From assembly GCA_949316235.1 (NCBI GenBank), contig OX438750.1, positions 62,001 to 126,000 on the forward strand: a stretch of 64,000 bases of DNA. Reading direction: 5' to 3'. This document shows positions 7,991 to 17,319 of the stretch, in pieces (within the stretch, counting starts at the first letter, position 1; every line of letters starts with the position of its first letter). The stretch comes from Oegoconia quadripuncta. Taxonomy: Eukaryota > Arthropoda > Insecta > Lepidoptera > Autostichidae. The notes beneath the pieces were generated by a model. The model was not told the DNA's origin. It was given only the letters and a program-made list of their open reading frames with translations, and did not search any database. The position numbers and the translations under genes were made by a program.

Positions 7991-8321
7991 TTTTTTTTTT
8001 TTTTTTTTTTTTTGGGGGGGGAAATGCAGTTACGCATTCAACCCGCCGCCAATGGGGTCAGCGGCGGGGATATGTGGGGCTCCCCGCTCCAATGATAGGA
8101 GCGGGCCTACCCACTAAAACCCCCCCGGGCTTTACGCCACCATCGCCATGTTACCGGGCTGCAGGGTCCACCTCTGCATGGCTACTGCAGCCGGCAGCGA
8201 CTGTCCCTTGGGACACACCGCGGGGAGCGTTGTGCTCCCCGGAATTCGCCAGGTAAAAGGCATACGCGGGGACTCCTCCGTGGGCAGCTGGCACCCCAAG
8301 CCTGTTGCCCGGAGTCCCCCG

Positions 8322-11300
8322 CTAGGGCGGTAGTTGCCGCTCGTGAGCAGCACGACGACGGCCCATGCGGCGCCTGCGAATCGGGTCCGAGAGACCATCG
8401 TCCTCCCGTCCCCTCTCCGCTTCCTCCTTCTGCGCCATCACTGACTCACAGAAGGAGGTTACAGCCAGCCATCCAGGCTTGCTGGAAGACATCGCCCCGA
8501 CCAGGGCAGATAGAGATAGGTCGGGGCCCACCGCGGCGATTAACTCCGCCCTTGGGGCCGAGAATGCCGGGCACAACTGCACCGTGTGCTCCGCTGTGTC
8601 CTCGAGCGCCCCGCACTCGTGACACTTTGGGGTCGGCTCCCTCCGAGCAACCCGGTGCAGGTACCGACCGAAGCAACCATGCCCTGTCAGCACCTGCACC
8701 GTCCGGTAGGAGAGAACTCCTTTGGAGCCGACCCACTTATCCATCGTGGGGCGCACCGCCTCTATCGTGCGGTGGCCAGCGCTCGGCGTTAAAAGCTGGT
8801 CTTTCCAGGAGCGCAATAAAATTACACGCGCCTGCCGACGCCACCTTGCTATTAATTCGGGAGGGGCACTACTACCCTCCGCTTTAGCCTCCGCGGTGCG
8901 GTGGTAAATTTCCGCCAGCACCTTTGCCTCCAGATCCCACGGAGGGGATCTGGCTAGCAAGCACGCCGCCTCGAACCCCACGGTTCGGTATCCTCTGATG
9001 GTCCTTAGGGCCATCGCGCGCTGCGGGCGCCGTAGCAGTGCTCTGCTAGGCCCGCTGAGAGCCTGAGCCCAGACGGGCGCACCGTAGAGGGCCATCGACC
9101 TGACGACCCCCATATACAGTCGTCTGCAGCTCAAGCTCGGGCCGCCAGAATTTGGCAGTAAATGCCCCAACGCAGCCGCCGTTGTCACGAGCCTCGGAAC
9201 CAGCCGCCGGAAGTGCTCCACGAACCGCCATCTGCCATCCAGGATGAGTCCCAGATACTTGAGAAAGTACCCAATCTGGACCCCCGCGTGGCAGATGCGC
9301 AGAGTGGCGCCGGCCGGCGGCCGTCTCCGAGGGCCATGGAAAAACATGGCCTCGGTTTTCTCGAGGGCCACCTTGAGACCCAGGCCCTCGATCCTACCCA
9401 CGACTTCCTCCGCTCCTACACGAGCGAGGCGCATAGCCTCCTCGAAGGTTTCTCCGTGAGCTACAATCAGAGTGTCATCCGCGTAACACGTCATGATGAG
9501 CCCACGGAGCAATGACCCCCTTAAGACGCGGTCATAACCGACGTTCCACAGGAGTGGCCCTAGAACCGACCCCTGTGGAACCCCGCACCACGTCTCCCGC
9601 CGCAACAAGGTCCCGTCCCGTCCGACGCAGACCACGCTTCTCCCGCGTAGGTAAGTCCCCACGACGCCAACCAGGTACTCAGGTACCCGGTGGTAGCGGA
9701 GGCCTTCCAAGATGCAGGCGAATGGCAGGGTGTTGAACGCATTGGCAATGTCGAGAGACACTGCCAACGCCACCCTGCCCCTCGCCACCTGCTCCTCCGC
9801 GTGGGTTTTCACCCTCTGGATGGCGTCGATGGTGGAGCGCTCGTGTCTGAATCCGAATTGTGCGTCGGACAGGTCCGGGCCCTCTCTCACCAAGTGTCGC
9901 ATGATGCGACCAGCCACCACACGCTCTAACAGCTTTCCGGCCTCATCCAGAAGTACGATGGGCCGGTAGGCCGACGGGGACTCCTCGGGGCGACCGTCCT
10001 TCTTCAGAAGAACGAGCCGCCCCTCCTTCCAGCAGGAAGGAAACTGACGCCGCTCTAGGCACGCGCTGAACAGGTCCCGAAACCGGCTCTCCAGGGGGCC
10101 CAGGGCCAGAACCAAGGCCCGCCCTGGTATGCCATCGGGACCCGGAGCCGTTCTCCTTCCGCGGAGCCGCAAAATTGCCGCACCCAACTCGCCCTCCGAC
10201 ACCGGGGGGACCTCCTCCAGAGGATCCACTCGGATCGACGGGAGCACTTCGTCGCCGTTCCCATGCGGAAACAGGGCCGCCACGACCTCAGCCAGCCGTT
10301 GTGGCTGGAGGGTCTCCACTACTGGAGGGCCTTGGCCGCGGATTTTGCCGCGGGCCGCAAGATACGGGCGCCCCCAGGGGTCCTGGTTAAGGCCCTCCAG
10401 CATTTCCTCTCGCGCGCTGGTCTTTGCCCGGCAGATGGCCACTTGCAGCGCCTTTTTGGCCTCTTTATATGCCAAGCGCAGGCGCCCCTCTTCCTCCTCG
10501 TCCCGATTACGGCGGCGACGTTGGCGGAGGTACGCCCGCCGGGCGGCGAAACAACCGCGACGAAGGTCTGCGATTTCTTCCGACCACCAGTAGACTGCCC
10601 TTTTAGGTGGTCGGAGACGAACGCGCGGCATCGCCGCGTCGCAGACCCTCATCATTGCCTCCCTAAAATAGAGGGCTTCTTCCTCCGTGGTTGCCAAGGG
10701 AGAGGGGCGCGACCCCCAGGCCTCCACTATGGCTGCCTCCTCAAGAAGCTCCACGTCGAGCTTTGTGAGGGCCCAGCGGGGAGACGCTGGCGCCCTCGAA
10801 ACAACGCGGCTGATGGGCGCAGATGGGGAGACGCTGAATCGGATATAGAGGTGGTCCGACAGCGTCTCCACCTCCTCAACGACCCTCCAGTCGGAGATTG
10901 ACCTCGCGACAGCAGGGGATGCAAACGAGAGGTCTATTATAGACCCCCCCTGCTGCCTTACACAGGTGTTGGCGGTGCCCCGGTTCAACAGACCGAGGCC
11001 GACCGCCAACGCCCACTCCTCCACCAACTCCCCTCGGATGTCGGTTGCAGGGGAACCCCAGGCCATGCTCTTGGCGTTGAAGTCCCCCGCAACTATTATC
11101 GGTCGCGGCGCCGCCCTCCTGACGGCCGCCTCCAGCTCTCCGAGGAATCGCTCAAATTCGGAGACTGGTTTATTCGGGGAGAAGTACACTCCGAAAACGG
11201 TGTACTCTCCCCAGCTGGCCCCCACGAAACCATCGCCCCTCTCCTTGACAGAGAGAGGCAAAGATCCTGCGCCACAGGCGCAGACGATTGCGACGGAGCC

Positions 11301-11465
11301 CTGTACATCACCCACCCAATTGGACCGAGCGGGGACGTAATATGGCTCCGCCACTACCGCGACGTCGCTTTGCCACTCCGCCATGGTCTGGAGCAAAAGG
11401 TCCTGAGCCCCAGCGGAGTGGTTAAGGTTCCCCTGGAGGAAGAGATGTGGTCGACGATTATCCAT
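8322..11465 (-). CDS. ORF2: APE endonuclease / reverse transcriptase (E3)
   Basis: This 1,047-residue protein has the same domain order as the family A ORF2. The APE endonuclease has LQGNLNHSAGAQ, AEPYYVPARSNW, VAGDFNAKS and SDHLYI near 203. The RT has PGPDGIPGRAL, YRPIVLLDEAGKLLERV, FGFRHERSTIDAI, SLDIANAFNTLPF, GVPQGSVLGPLLW and YADD at 661-664. The C-terminal CCHC is CHECGALEDTAEHTVQLC. The ATG at 11,463-11,465 lies upstream of the ORF1 stop at 11,458-11,460, giving an 8-nt overlap (ATGGATAA), a different arrangement from the stop-start junctions of families A and D. Confidence 0.95.
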   Translation of the reverse strand: MDNRRPHLFLQGNLNHSAGAQDLLLQTMAEWQSDVAVVAEPYYVPARSNWVGDVQGSVAIVCACGAGSLPLSVKERGDGFVGASWGEYTVFGVYFSPNKPVSEFERFLGELEAAVRRAAPRPIIVAGDFNAKSMAWGSPATDIRGELVEEWALAVGLGLLNRGTANTCVRQQGGSIIDLSFASPAVARSISDWRVVEEVETLSDHLYIRFSVSPSAPISRVVSRAPASPRWALTKLDVELLEEAAIVEAWGSRPSPLATTEEEALYFREAMMRVCDAAMPRVRLRPPKRAVYWWSEEIADLRRGCFAARRAYLRQRRRRNRDEEEEGRLRLAYKEAKKALQVAICRAKTSAREEMLEGLNQDPWGRPYLAARGKIRGQGPPVVETLQPQRLAEVVAALFPHGNGDEVLPSIRVDPLEEVPPVSEGELGAAILRLRGRRTAPGPDGIPGRALVLALGPLESRFRDLFSACLERRQFPSCWKEGRLVLLKKDGRPEESPSAYRPIVLLDEAGKLLERVVAGRIMRHLVREGPDLSDAQFGFRHERSTIDAIQRVKTHAEEQVARGRVALAVSLDIANAFNTLPFACILEGLRYHRVPEYLVGVVGTYLRGRSVVCVGRDGTLLRRETWCGVPQGSVLGPLLWNVGYDRVLRGSLLRGLIMTCYADDTLIVAHGETFEEAMRLARVGAEEVVGRIEGLGLKVALEKTEAMFFHGPRRRPPAGATLRICHAGVQIGYFLKYLGLILDGRWRFVEHFRRLVPRLVTTAAALGHLLPNSGGPSLSCRRLYMGVVRSMALYGAPVWAQALSGPSRALLRRPQRAMALRTIRGYRTVGFEAACLLARSPPWDLEAKVLAEIYHRTAEAKAEGSSAPPELIARWRRQARVILLRSWKDQLLTPSAGHRTIEAVRPTMDKWVGSKGVLSYRTVQVLTGHGCFGRYLHRVARREPTPKCHECGALEDTAEHTVQLCPAFSAPRAELIAAVGPDLSLSALVGAMSSSKPGWLAVTSFCESVMAQKEEAERGREDDGLSDPIRRRRMGRRRAAHERQLPP

Positions 11466-13680
11466 TGACGTTGTCGACCAGCATCTCCTCCTGTCGGAGC
11501 GAGCCCCGACCCACCGTGGTTGTGACCGGGGTCCTTCCGGTCGTTATCCTCCTTGCGGCTGCTTTGCCTGTGGGAGCACACAATTTGCTCCCGGCGACAT
11601 GCTCCGCCGGCCTGCCAGCCGCAGTGCAGACAGCGCACTTGGGTTTGGCCTGGCATGCACTTGACTTATGGCCAGGGAGACCGCAGCGATAACAGAGATC
11701 GCTACGGTCCACCGACCCAGTGCACATTAGCCTCGTGTGCCCCACCTCAAGGCACCTGAAGCATTTCATCGGCCGGGCCTCGAGCGGCCGGAGCTGCACC
11801 GAGCTCCAACCCACTAGAAGACTACCGGCCGCCAGTAGAGCCTTCGCGACGGCGACGGGGCACTGGATCCATAGGGACGAACTGCCCCCGGGATTGTCCC
11901 GTATGTCGCCCGCCTTGATTTGATCCACGGGGCAGCGCCCCTTTGCCGCCACCGCTGCCACTACCTCCTCTTTGGAGATAGAGTCGTCCAGGCCGACGGC
12001 GCGCAGTTCGGCGCACTTAACCGGCCTGGCAACTCTGGCGTCTCCCGCGAAGACCCCGCGGAGCTTCTGCGCAAAGAGGTCAGCCTGCTCTATGCTGACC
12101 TCTTTCGGGAGCTCGATCACTCGAGCGCCCGTTACGGCGTGGCGGATTTTGAGGCCGCCCGGGATGCCTATGGCAGCCAGGTCGACCTCCTGCCTTGCCT
12201 TTGTCAAGGCCGCCTTATAGGTGGCGCCGCGCTCGACCGCCTCCTGCTGCAGTGTTATCACCACGGCAGAAGTGGCCTCGGCGCGCGGTGCCTTCTTTGT
12301 CGTCTTCTTCTTCTTCTTGGGTGGCGGCTTAGGCTGCGACGCAGGGCGCGACTGCGCGGCGTTGGGGCGGGAGGCTCCCTTAGCCTTCGGCTTTTTCCTA
12401 GCCACCACATTCCAGCCCTCCTCCAGTGGAGGTGGGACTGTAGCGGGCGGCTGGGAGCTCGACTGAGCAGGAGCACGCTTAGCAACCACATTACGCTGCG
12501 TGGCAGCGGGCTGCGAGGCTGATTGCCCCTGCCCGGGCCCTTTGGCCTTCTTCCCCTTCTTTTTCGTCTTGGGCTTGGGCTTGGGCTCAGCCACAGGAAC
12601 CTTGACGATCGGCGCGGCAGCAGACGGGACGGCAGTCTCTTCTACTACCAAGCAGGGCTCGGTGGGTGGGATCTCCCTCGGCCTCCTATCGTGAGCCAAG
12701 AGAGGTCTTGGGCGCTCCACGCTCCTGCCCTCCAGCCGTGCGTCGATCATGTTGGAGGTGCTCTGCAGAATTGTCCGCGTGTGCTCCTCCAACATGGTCC
12801 TAAAGAGTTCGATTGAGGGGAGCGGCACCGAGGGGCACTCCTCCATCTCGACCTCTGTCGACATCGCAGCGGGGGCGGGCCTCGCCCGCGCCCGCTCGCT
12901 CTCCTTACGGAGGAGGGCAACCTCCTGCCTTAGGGCCGCAACCTCGGCCTCCAGACGGAGCGAGTCCGACCGAAGGGACGTTAGCCCCCCCAAGCACTCC
13001 TCGACCATCTTCGTTCCCTCCTCCAGGGCCTTCATGTGGGTCCCCTTAAGGTGACCCGACGTGTTCCTGACCATCCTGATCAGGGCCAAACCCTTGCTGC
13101 CGGTCTCTTTAAGTTTTGTTGCCACCAGCTCGGTGTTATCCTGCACAGACAGCCCCGGAGCGATGATGGCGAGCTCCGCCTGAACAGAGCTCCGTAAACT
13201 GCGAGAGGCCGACAGTTCCTCCGCCAGTTCCTTTTCGGCCCTAAGCTCCATCTCCTCACGCTCGTAGGCAAGGAGTTTCGCCTTGGCCGCAGCTAAACCG
13301 ACATACTCGCCGGTTGTTAGTGACCGACCACGCGCCTTCTTAGCGTCCTTACGTCTCGATCTGGTGACAGAGCCCATCGACTCCGTCGACTCGTCCGAGC
13401 TTGAGTGCTCGGAACGACTGCGATCGCGGGACCGTTTGCCAGACAGACTGGCCAGGGACGAAGCCCTCGAACCAGCCGTCAGCGGCTTAGGTACCGGAAA
13501 TTCACCGAGTCTCTCCAAACTCACTACGGGTTGGCCCTGAGAAGGGCCGTTGGGGTGGCCCTGAGAAGGGCCTTTGGGTTGGCCCTGAGAAGGGCCTTTA
13601 GGTTGGCCCTGAGAAGGGCCTTTGGGTTGGCCCTGAGAAGGGCCTTTTAGGGAGCGTAGAGTTAGGTCGCGAGAGGACAT
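11458..13680 (-). CDS. ORF1: Gag-like protein with N-terminal octapeptide repeats (E3)
   Basis: This 740-residue ORF1 opens with five near-perfect octapeptides of the type KGPSQGQP (about 9-48), an unusual head not seen in families A or D. It then has a Ser/Arg/Asp-rich stretch, a coiled coil (SDSLRLEAEVAALRQEVALL), a long Lys/Pro/Gln-rich linker, a globular region from TSAVVITLQQEAVE, and three zinc knuckles near the C-terminus (CFRCLEVGHTRLMC, CYRCGLPGHKSSAC, CAVCTAAGR with H and C following). It presumably binds the element RNA. It ends DNVNG, with its last codons shared with the ORF2 start. Confidence 0.92.
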   Translation of the reverse strand: MSSRDLTLRSLKGPSQGQPKGPSQGQPKGPSQGQPKGPSQGHPNGPSQGQPVVSLERLGEFPVPKPLTAGSRASSLASLSGKRSRDRSRSEHSSSDESTESMGSVTRSRRKDAKKARGRSLTTGEYVGLAAAKAKLLAYEREEMELRAEKELAEELSASRSLRSSVQAELAIIAPGLSVQDNTELVATKLKETGSKGLALIRMVRNTSGHLKGTHMKALEEGTKMVEECLGGLTSLRSDSLRLEAEVAALRQEVALLRKESERARARPAPAAMSTEVEMEECPSVPLPSIELFRTMLEEHTRTILQSTSNMIDARLEGRSVERPRPLLAHDRRPREIPPTEPCLVVEETAVPSAAAPIVKVPVAEPKPKPKTKKKGKKAKGPGQGQSASQPAATQRNVVAKRAPAQSSSQPPATVPPPLEEGWNVVARKKPKAKGASRPNAAQSRPASQPKPPPKKKKKTTKKAPRAEATSAVVITLQQEAVERGATYKAALTKARQEVDLAAIGIPGGLKIRHAVTGARVIELPKEVSIEQADLFAQKLRGVFAGDARVARPVKCAELRAVGLDDSISKEEVVAAVAAKGRCPVDQIKAGDIRDNPGGSSSLWIQCPVAVAKALLAAGSLLVGWSSVQLRPLEARPMKCFRCLEVGHTRLMCTGSVDRSDLCYRCGLPGHKSSACQAKPKCAVCTAAGRPAEHVAGSKLCAPTGKAAARRITTGRTPVTTTVGRGSLRQEEMLVDNVNG
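13535..13650 (-). repeat. 24-bp tandem repeats in ORF1 (E3)
   Basis: Five copies of a 24-bp unit (plus-strand core ggccctgagaagggcc) encode the octapeptide array. Each unit contains the inverted repeat GGCCCT..AGGGCC, so the RNA can also form a row of small hairpins. Confidence 0.9.
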
Positions 13681-13716
13681 GACGTTCGTCGTATTGGTCG
13701 CAATATTCGCTCGTAG

Positions 13717-13806
13717 AGTAGAGTATTGGCCTGCTGGACACCTGCGTTACCGGGTCCAGACAGTTACCAGGGTGCACCGCGGGGAGGTTCTCTACTAACG
13801 CACCCC
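13717..13806 (-). ncRNA. Candidate HDV-like ribozyme, family B (E3)
   Basis: The sense RNA starts GGGGTGC (13,806-13,800). P1 pairs with GCACCCT (13,769-13,775), 7 bp with a first-position G.U. P2 is AGTAGAG (13,790-13,796) with CTCTACT (13,717-13,723). P3 is ACC (13,786-13,788) with GGT (13,776-13,778) around a 7-nt loop TCCCCGC. GG follows P1' for P1.1. P4 is CTGGAC/GTCCAG. The joint GGCCAATA precedes P2'. At 90 nt it is the most compact example here. Confidence 0.8.
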
Positions 13807-13834
13807 AAACCTAACCTAACCTAACCTAACCTAA

Positions 13835-13836
<2 letters not shown>
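13807..13836. repeat. Telomeric (CCTAA)n tract
   Basis: A 30-bp tract between E3 and E4 that starts with one extra A (AAACC) at the 5' junction of E3. Confidence 0.95.
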
Positions 13837-13866
<30 letters not shown>

Positions 13867-14175
13867 CGGGGGGGAAATGCAGTTACGCATTCAACCCGCC
13901 GCCAGTGGGGTCAGCGGCGGGGATATGTGGGGCTCCCCGCTCCAATGATAGGAGCGGGCCTACCCACTAAAACCCCCCCGGGCTTTACGCCAACATCGCT
14001 TGATTACCGGGCCACAGGATCCACCTCTGCATGGCAACTGTGGCCCGGTAGCGGAAGTCCCTTGGGACACACCGCGGGGAGCGTTGTGCTCCCCAAAATA
14101 CGCCGGAAAATGGCAATCGCGGGGCCTCCTCCGTGGGCAGCGGGCACCCCATGCCTGCTACCCGGAGTCCCCCCG

Positions 14176-17100
14176 CTAGGGCGGTAGCTGCCGCTCATGA
14201 GCGGCACGCCTGCGGCCCATGCGGCGTCTGCGGATTGGGTCCGAGAGGCCGTCGTCCTCCCGTCCCCGTTCCGCTTCCTCCTTCTGCGCCATTACTGACT
14301 CACAGAAGGAGGTTACAGCCCGCCATCCGATTTGGCTGGCAGACATCACCCCAACCAAGCCAGGAAGGGAAAGGTCGGGGCCCACCGCGGCGATTAATTC
14401 GGCCCTTGGGGCTGAGAATGCCGGGCACACTTGCACCGTGTGCTCCACCGTGTCCTCGAGTGCCCCGCACTCGTGACACACCGGGGTCGGCTCCCTACGA
14501 GCGACCCGGTGCAGGTAACGACCGAAGCAGCCGTGCCCAGTCAATACCTGCACCGTCCGGTAGGAGAGAACTCCCTTGGAGCCGACCCACTTCTCAATCG
14601 CGGGCCGCACCGCCTCTATCGTGCGGCGGCCTGCTCTCGGCGTTAAAAGTTGGTCACGCCAGGTGCGCAACAAAATGACGCGTGCCTGGCGGCGCCACCT
14701 CTCAATTAACTCAGGCGGGGGGCTGCTGCCCTCTGCCTTGACCTCCGCGGTGCGACGGTACACTTCCGCCAGTACCTTTGCTTCCAGATCCCACGGAGGG
14801 GATCTGGCGAGTAAGCACGCCGCCTCAAACCCAACGGTTCGATATCCCCTTATTGCCCTAAGGGCCATCGCGCGCTGCGGGCGCCGCAGCAGGGCTCTGC
14901 TGGGCCCGCTAAGGGCTTGAGCCCAGACGGGTGCGCCGTAGAGGGCCATCGACCTGACGACCCCCATGTACAACCGTCTGCAGCTCAGGTTAGGTCCACC
15001 GGAGTTCGGCAACAAGTGCCCCAGCGCGGCCGCGGTTTTCATGACCCTCGGAACCAGCCGCCGGAAGTGCTCCACGAACCGCCATCTGCCATCCAGGATG
15101 AGTCCCAGGTATTTGAGGAAATACCCAATTCGGACCCCCGCGTGGCAGATGCGTAGAGTGGCGCCGGCCGGCGGCCGCCTCCGAGGGCCATGGAAGAACA
15201 TGGCCTCGGTTTTCTCGAGGGCCACCTTTAGACCCAGGCCCTCGATTCTACCGACAACTTCCTCCGCTCCTACGCGAGCGAGGCGCATAGCCTCCTCGAA
15301 GGACTCTCCGTGGGCTACAATCAGTGTGTCGTCGGCGTAACACGCCATGATGAGCCCACGGAGCAAGGAACCCCGCAACACGCGGTCATAACCAACGTTC
15401 CACAGGAGCGGCCCTAGGACCGACCCCTGTGGAACCCCGCACCGCGTTTCCCTCCGCAGCATAGTGCCGTCGCGTCCGACGCACAGTACGCTTCTCCCGC
15501 ACAGGTAGGTTGCCACGACACCAATCAGGTAACTTGGTACCCTGTGGTGACGGAGGCCCTCCATGATGCAGGCGAATGGCAGGGTGTTGAATGCGTTAGC
15601 AATGTCAAGAGACACTGCCAACGCCACCCTGCCCCTCGCCACCTGCTCCTCCGTATGGGTTTTCACCATCTGAATGGCGTCGATGGTGGAGCGCTCGGGT
15701 CTGAAGCCGTACTGCGCGTCAGACAAATCCGGACCCTCCCTCACCAGATGCCGCATGATGCGGCCTGCCACCACTCTTTCCAGGAGCTTACCGGCCTCAT
15801 CGAGCAGAACGATAGGCCGGTAGGCTGACGGGGACTCCTCAGGGCGGCCGTCCTTCCTTAAAAGAACGAGCCGCCCCTCCTTCCAGCAGGAAGGGAATTG
15901 ACGCCGCTCCAGGCACGCGCTGAAGAGGTCCCGAAACCGGCTCTCCAGGGGGCCCAAGGCCAGAACCAAGGCCCGCCCTGGTATGCCATCGGGACCCGGT
16001 GCCGTTTTCCTGCCGCGGAGCCGCAACAACGCAGCTCCCAATTCGCCCTCTGTCACCGGGGGGACTTCCTCGAGAGGGTCCACCCGGATCGGCGGAAGCG
16101 CCACATCGCTATCCCCGTGCGGGAATAGAGCCGCCACAACCTCAACCAGCCGTTGTGGCTGGAGGGTCTCCACTACTGGGGGTCCCTGGCCGCGGATTTT
16201 ACCGCGAGCCGCGAGGTACGGGCGCCCCCAGGGGTCCCGATTCAGACCCTCCAGCATCTCTTCCCTCGCGCTGGTCTTGGCCCGGCAGATGGCCACCTGC
16301 AGCGCCTTCTTGGCCTCCTTGTAGGCCAGGCGAAGGCGCTCCTCCTCCTCCTCGTTCCGCACACGGCGGCGCCGTTGACGAACGTACGCCCGCCGGGCGG
16401 CGAAACAGCCGCGACGAAGATCTGCGATCTCTTCAGACCACCAATAGACTGCCCTTTTTGGTGGTCGGAGCCGGACGCGCGGCATGGCCGCATCGCAGAT
16501 CCTCGTCATGGCCTCTCTAAAGTAGAGGGCTTCCTCCTCTGTTGTCGCCGTAGAGGCAGGGCGAGATCCCCAGGCCTCCACGATCGCTGCCTCCTCGAGG
16601 AGCTCTACGTCGAGCTTTGTGAGGGCCCAGCGGGGAAACGCCGGCGCCCTCGAAGCGACGCGACTAGCAGGAGCAGAAGGGGAGACGCTGAATCGGATAT
16701 AGAGGTGGTCCGACAGCGTCTCCACCTCCTCAACGACCCTCCAGTCGGAGATCGACCTCGCGACAGCAGGGGATGCAAACGACAGATCTACTATCGACCC
16801 CCCCCGCTGTCTTACACAGGTGTTGGTGGCCCCCCGGTTCAGGAGACCGAGGCCGACCGCCAACGCCCACTCCTCCACCAAGTCACCACGGACGTCCGTT
16901 GCAGGGGAACCCCAAGCCACACTCTTGGCGTTGAAGTCCCCCGCAACTATTATCGGTCGCGGCGCCGCCCTCCTGACGGCCGCCTCCAGCTCTCCGAGGA
17001 ACACCTCGAACTCGGAGAATGGTTTATTCGGGGAGAAGTACACCCCGAAAACGGTGTACTCTCCCCAGTTAGCCCCCACGAAACCGTTGCCCCTCTCCTT

Positions 17101-17319
17101 AACAGAGAGAGGCGAAGATCCTGCGCCACAGGCGCAAACGATTGCGACGGAGCCCTGTACGTCACCCACCCAATTGGACCGAGCAGGGACGTAGTATGGC
17201 TCCGCCACCACCGCGACGTCGCTTTGCCACTCCGCCATGGTCTGGAGCAGAAGGTCCTGAGCCCCGGCGGAGTGGTTTAAATTCCCCTGGAGGAAGAGAT
17301 GTGGTCGACGATTATCCAT
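14176..17319 (-). CDS. ORF2: APE endonuclease / reverse transcriptase (E4)
   Basis: This 1,047-residue protein is nearly identical to the E3 ORF2. The start is taken at MDNRRPHLF (ATG 17,317-17,319) because E3 uses it and because the open frame further upstream only offers a TTG. All endonuclease and RT motifs are present, including SDHLYI, SLDIANAFNTLPF, GVPQGSVLGPLLW and YADD, and a C-terminal CHECGALEDTVEHTVQVC. It overlaps ORF1 by 8 nt (17,312-17,319). Many substitutions against E3 appear silent or conservative, which suggests both descend from active copies. Confidence 0.95.
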   Translation of the reverse strand: MDNRRPHLFLQGNLNHSAGAQDLLLQTMAEWQSDVAVVAEPYYVPARSNWVGDVQGSVAIVCACGAGSSPLSVKERGNGFVGANWGEYTVFGVYFSPNKPFSEFEVFLGELEAAVRRAAPRPIIVAGDFNAKSVAWGSPATDVRGDLVEEWALAVGLGLLNRGATNTCVRQRGGSIVDLSFASPAVARSISDWRVVEEVETLSDHLYIRFSVSPSAPASRVASRAPAFPRWALTKLDVELLEEAAIVEAWGSRPASTATTEEEALYFREAMTRICDAAMPRVRLRPPKRAVYWWSEEIADLRRGCFAARRAYVRQRRRRVRNEEEEERLRLAYKEAKKALQVAICRAKTSAREEMLEGLNRDPWGRPYLAARGKIRGQGPPVVETLQPQRLVEVVAALFPHGDSDVALPPIRVDPLEEVPPVTEGELGAALLRLRGRKTAPGPDGIPGRALVLALGPLESRFRDLFSACLERRQFPSCWKEGRLVLLRKDGRPEESPSAYRPIVLLDEAGKLLERVVAGRIMRHLVREGPDLSDAQYGFRPERSTIDAIQMVKTHTEEQVARGRVALAVSLDIANAFNTLPFACIMEGLRHHRVPSYLIGVVATYLCGRSVLCVGRDGTMLRRETRCGVPQGSVLGPLLWNVGYDRVLRGSLLRGLIMACYADDTLIVAHGESFEEAMRLARVGAEEVVGRIEGLGLKVALEKTEAMFFHGPRRRPPAGATLRICHAGVRIGYFLKYLGLILDGRWRFVEHFRRLVPRVMKTAAALGHLLPNSGGPNLSCRRLYMGVVRSMALYGAPVWAQALSGPSRALLRRPQRAMALRAIRGYRTVGFEAACLLARSPPWDLEAKVLAEVYRRTAEVKAEGSSPPPELIERWRRQARVILLRTWRDQLLTPRAGRRTIEAVRPAIEKWVGSKGVLSYRTVQVLTGHGCFGRYLHRVARREPTPVCHECGALEDTVEHTVQVCPAFSAPRAELIAAVGPDLSLPGLVGVMSASQIGWRAVTSFCESVMAQKEEAERGREDDGLSDPIRRRRMGRRRAAHERQLPP

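Larger units (their letters stand above)
7991..13806 (-). mobile_element. E3: full-length SART-like element, family B
   Basis: The parts are poly(T) 7,991-8,013, 3' UTR 8,014-8,321, ORF2 8,322-11,465, ORF1 11,458-13,680 and a short 5' UTR 13,681-13,806. The 3' module begins at 8,014 (closing stem GGGGGG with CCCCCC near 8,125). The 5' UTR is only about 126 nt and consists mostly of the ribozyme-like fold. Both ORFs are intact. The closest relative is E4, next to the right. Confidence 0.93.

Noticed and set aside
13535..13650. CRISPR-like array
   Set aside because: The 24-bp units are contiguous without spacers, in frame with ORF1, in a eukaryotic retrotransposon.
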